Below, piece after piece: positions 61,797-64,000 of a stretch of 64,000 bases of DNA; the first letter of the stretch is position 1; each line of letters opens with the position of its first letter. The notes under the pieces are model-generated. The model was not told where the DNA came from, did not search any database, and worked only from the letters and a program-made list of their open reading frames with translations. Source of the DNA: Osmia lignaria lignaria (taxonomy: Eukaryota > Arthropoda > Insecta > Hymenoptera > Megachilidae). The position numbers and the translations under genes are program-made. The stretch lies in contig NW_027478160.1 in NCBI RefSeq assembly GCF_051020975.1, forward strand, positions 13,972,001 through 14,036,000, read 5' to 3'.

Positions 61797-63084
61797 TTGC
61801 AGATTTATCTCAAGTGAAGGGGCCTGACGGACATATTTCGAGATATTTCTTCTTCTTGTTGTCCTTCTTCTGCACAGCTAAGCTGGAAGTGGCATTTGCG
61901 GCTCGCACTAGTGCAGAGTTATCTCAAAGAAAGGGGCCACGTTGTTTCTGTATCTCTATTATGTTGGTGCGTCTTCGGAACTTTTAAAGATCTCGATATA
62001 TCTCGAAAACTACGCTTCTGATCAAAAAACATCATAGAACATAAATTGTAGGAAACATAATTCTCTACAAAAAACGTCTCTTAACATTTTGCCATAGCTC
62101 GCTTCGTTTCCGAGATATTTGCAGATTCAGCTCAAAGGAACGGGCCTGACGGACATATTTCGAGATATTTCTTCTTCTTGTTGTTCTTCCTCTGCACAGC
62201 TAAGCTGGAAGTGGCATTTACAGCTCGCAATAGTGCAGAGTTATCTCAAAGAAAGGGGCCACGGTGTTTCTGTATCTCTATTATGTTGGTGCGGCTTCGG
62301 AACTTTTAAATATCTTGATATATCTCGAGAACTACGCATCTGATCAAAAAATATCATAGGACATAAAAAGTAGGAAACTTAATTCTCTACAAAAAAGGTC
62401 TCTTAACATTTTGCCATAGCTCGCTTCGTTTCCGAGATATTTGCAGATTTATCTCAAGTGAAGGGGCCTGACGGACATATTTCGAGATATTTCTTCTTCT
62501 TGTTGTCCTTCTTCTGCACAGCTAAGCTGGAAGTGGCATTTGCGGCTCGCACTAGTGCAGAGTTATCTCAAAGAAAGGGGCCACGTTGTTTCTGTATCTC
62601 TATTATGTTGGTGCGTCTTCGGAACTTTTAAAGATCTCGATATATCTCGAAAACTACGCTTCTGATCAAAAAACATCATAGAACATAAATTGTAGGAAAC
62701 ATAATTCTCTACAAAAAACGTCTCTTAACATTTTGCCATAGCTCGCTTCGTTTCCGAGATATTTGCAGATTCAGCTCAAAGGAACGGGCCTGACGGACAT
62801 ATTTCGAGATATTTCTTCTTCTTGTTGTTCTTCCTCTGCACAGCTAAGCTGGAAGTGGCATTTGCAGCTCGCAATAGTGCAGAGTTATCTCAAAGAAAGA
62901 GGCCACGGTGTTTCTGTACCTCTATTATGTTGGTGCAGCTTCGGAACTTTTAAATATCTTGATATATCTCGAGAACTACGCATCTGATCAAAAAATATCA
63001 TACAACGTAAAAAGTAGGAAACCTAATTTTCTACAAAAAACGTCTCTTAACATTTTGCCGTAGCTCGCTTCGTTTCCGAGATAT
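61797..63084. repeat. Two dimers derived from the trimer
   Basis: AAGTGAAGGGG monomers at 61,797 and 62,441, each followed by a CAGATTCAGCTC monomer (62,119 and 62,763). The 62,119 monomer joins a CAGATTCAGCTC 5' end to a TTTACAGCTCGC/CATAGGACAT 3' end, so the trimer has been shortened by exactly one monomer. Confidence 0.85.
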
Positions 63085-63728
63085 TTGCAGATTTATCTCA
63101 AGGGAAGGGGCCTGACGGACATATTTCGAGATATTTCTTCTTCTTGTTGTTCTTCTTCTGCACAGCTAAGCTGGAAGTGGCTTTTGCGGCTCGCACTAGT
63201 GCAGAGTTATCTCAAAGAAAGGGGCCACGGTGTTTCTGTATCTCTATTATGTTGGTGCGGCTTCGGAACTTTTAAATATCTTGATATATCTCGAGAACTA
63301 CGCATCTGATCAAAAAATATCATAGAACATAAAAAGCAGGAAACTTAATTCTCTACAAAAAAGGTCTCTTAACATTTTGCCATAGCTCGCTTCGTTTCCG
63401 AGATATTTGCAGATTTATCTCAAGGGAAGGGGCCTGACGGACATATTTCGAGATATTTCTTCTTCTTGATGTTCTTCTTCTGCACAGCTAAGCTGGAAGT
63501 GGCATTTACAGCTCGCAATAGTGCAGAGTTATCTCAAAGAAAGGGGCCACGGTGTTTCTGTATCTCTATTATGTTGGTGCGGCTTCGGAACTTTTAAATA
63601 TCTTGATATCTCTCTAGAACTACGCATCTGATCAAAAAATATCATAGAACATATAAAGTAGGAAACTTAATTCTCTACAAAAAAGGTCTCTTAACATTTT
63701 GCCATAGCTCGTTTCGTTTCCGAGATAT

Positions 63729-64000
63729 TTGCAGATATATCTCAAGGGAAGGGGCCTGACGGACATATTTCGAGATATTTCTTCTTCTTGTTGTTCTTCT
63801 TCTGCACAGCTAAGCTGGAAGTGGCTTTTGCGGCTCGCACTAGTGCAGAGTTATCTCAAAGAAAGGGGCCACGGTGTTTCTGTATCCCTATTATGTTGGT
63901 GCGGCTTCGGAACTTTTAAATATCTCGATATATCTGGAAAACTACGCTTCTGATCAAAAAATATCATAGAACATAAATTGTAGGAAACATAATTCTCTAC
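63729..64000. repeat. 3'-truncated monomer at the right window edge
   Basis: The last 272 nt of the window are monomer positions 1-272, ending at AATTCTCTAC. It is an R-type monomer with CTTTTGCGG and a CTGGAAAAC variant where other copies have CTCGAAAAC. The array evidently continues beyond the window. Confidence 0.96.

Larger units (their letters stand above)
1..64000. repeat. 322-bp tandem satellite DNA array (whole window)
   Basis: The same 322-bp sequence recurs head to tail, always in the same orientation, from base 1 to base 64,000. There are 197 complete monomers between 296 and 63,728 plus a partial one at each end. Every landmark (TTGCAGAT, CCTGACGG, GGCCACGG, TGATCAAAAAA, TTGCCATAG) returns at 322-bp steps, and the only departures are five 1-nt indels. 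Neighbouring monomers differ by a handful of substitutions. GC is about 39%. A 322-bp unit is close to two nucleosome spacings, a common satellite length class. This is structural heterochromatic DNA, most likely centromeric or pericentromeric; the chromosomal position cannot be read from the window because neither edge of the array is present. I do not recognise the family. Confidence 0.99.
56322..64000. repeat. Zone 4: short-period 2-mer and 3-mer repeats with altered 5' box
   Basis: Nine monomers (56,322, 56,966, 57,610, 58,255, 59,221, 60,187, 61,153, 62,119 and 62,763) start TTGCAGATTCAGCTCAAAGG, a variant not seen earlier in the window. They alternate with monomers carrying TTGTCC, AAGTGAAGGGG or GCGTCTTCGG. 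The last three monomers return to ordinary sequence. Confidence 0.88.

Noticed and set aside
281..63953. Recurrent plus-strand reading frames of 74-84 codons in nearly every monomer
   Set aside because: They start with TTG, not ATG. Because 322 is not a multiple of three, they lie in a different frame in each successive monomer. At least 13 monomers break or shorten them: stops or frameshifts at 27,344, 32,818, 34,106, 43,444, 45,052, 46,984, 57,932, 58,899, 59,865, 60,831, 61,797, 62,441 and 63,407. They resemble no family I know. Repetition of one chance frame explains them.
1..64000. CRISPR array, bacterial operon or phage content
   Set aside because: The repeats are 322 bp with no unique spacers, and there is no cas-like or other coding sequence. 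Direct repeats of 21-48 bp with variable spacers are absent.
1..64000. Transposable element or LTR remnants inside the array
   Set aside because: I looked for breaks in the 322-bp phase. Only five single-base shifts exist, so no insertion or target-site duplication is present.

Overview
The window is one uninterrupted block of eukaryotic satellite DNA. A 322-bp monomer is repeated head to tail on a single strand from the first base to the last: a 295-nt partial monomer, 197 complete monomers and a 272-nt partial monomer. Only five single-base indels and no insertion of foreign DNA were found. No protein gene, RNA gene, mobile element, CRISPR array or bacterial-type operon can be supported. 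Monomer phase used here: position 1 is the T of TTGCAGAT (or TTGCTGAT), i.e. 296, 618, 940 and so on in steps of 322; phase shifts by -1 at 43,477, by -1 at 44,870 and by +1 at 57,917.

Organism: the array length and head-to-tail structure indicate heterochromatin (centromeric, pericentromeric or subtelomeric) of a eukaryote assembled from long reads. GC is about 39% (125 of 322 in the monomer counted by hand), and CpG is almost undepleted (11 observed, about 12 expected). This fits a genome with little CpG methylation, such as many insects and other invertebrates, better than a vertebrate or plant; that is inference only. I do not recognise the family.

Layout: zone 1 (1-35,393) mixes several diverged monomer classes in large, nested, irregular higher-order repeats: 3-, 5/7-, 9/10- and 17-mers, plus a 4.9-kb block repeated 31 monomers away. 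Zone 2 (35,394-45,051) is more uniform, with a 6-mer and a 3-mer higher-order repeat. Zone 3 (45,052-56,321) has a clear tandem 9-mer. Zone 4 (56,322-64,000) is built of 2-mers and 3-mers carrying a distinctive altered 5' segment. Hybrid monomers mark exact one- or two-monomer gains and losses, the expected footprint of unequal crossing-over.

Inside the monomer are a 27-nt imperfect direct repeat (24/27) 114 bp apart, a perfect 24-nt pyrimidine-rich mirror repeat, an 11-bp inverted repeat spanning about half the monomer, and short dyads that differ between monomer classes. Short reading frames (74-84 codons) recur in almost every monomer, but they begin with TTG, are broken in at least 13 monomers, and are best explained as by-products of repetition.
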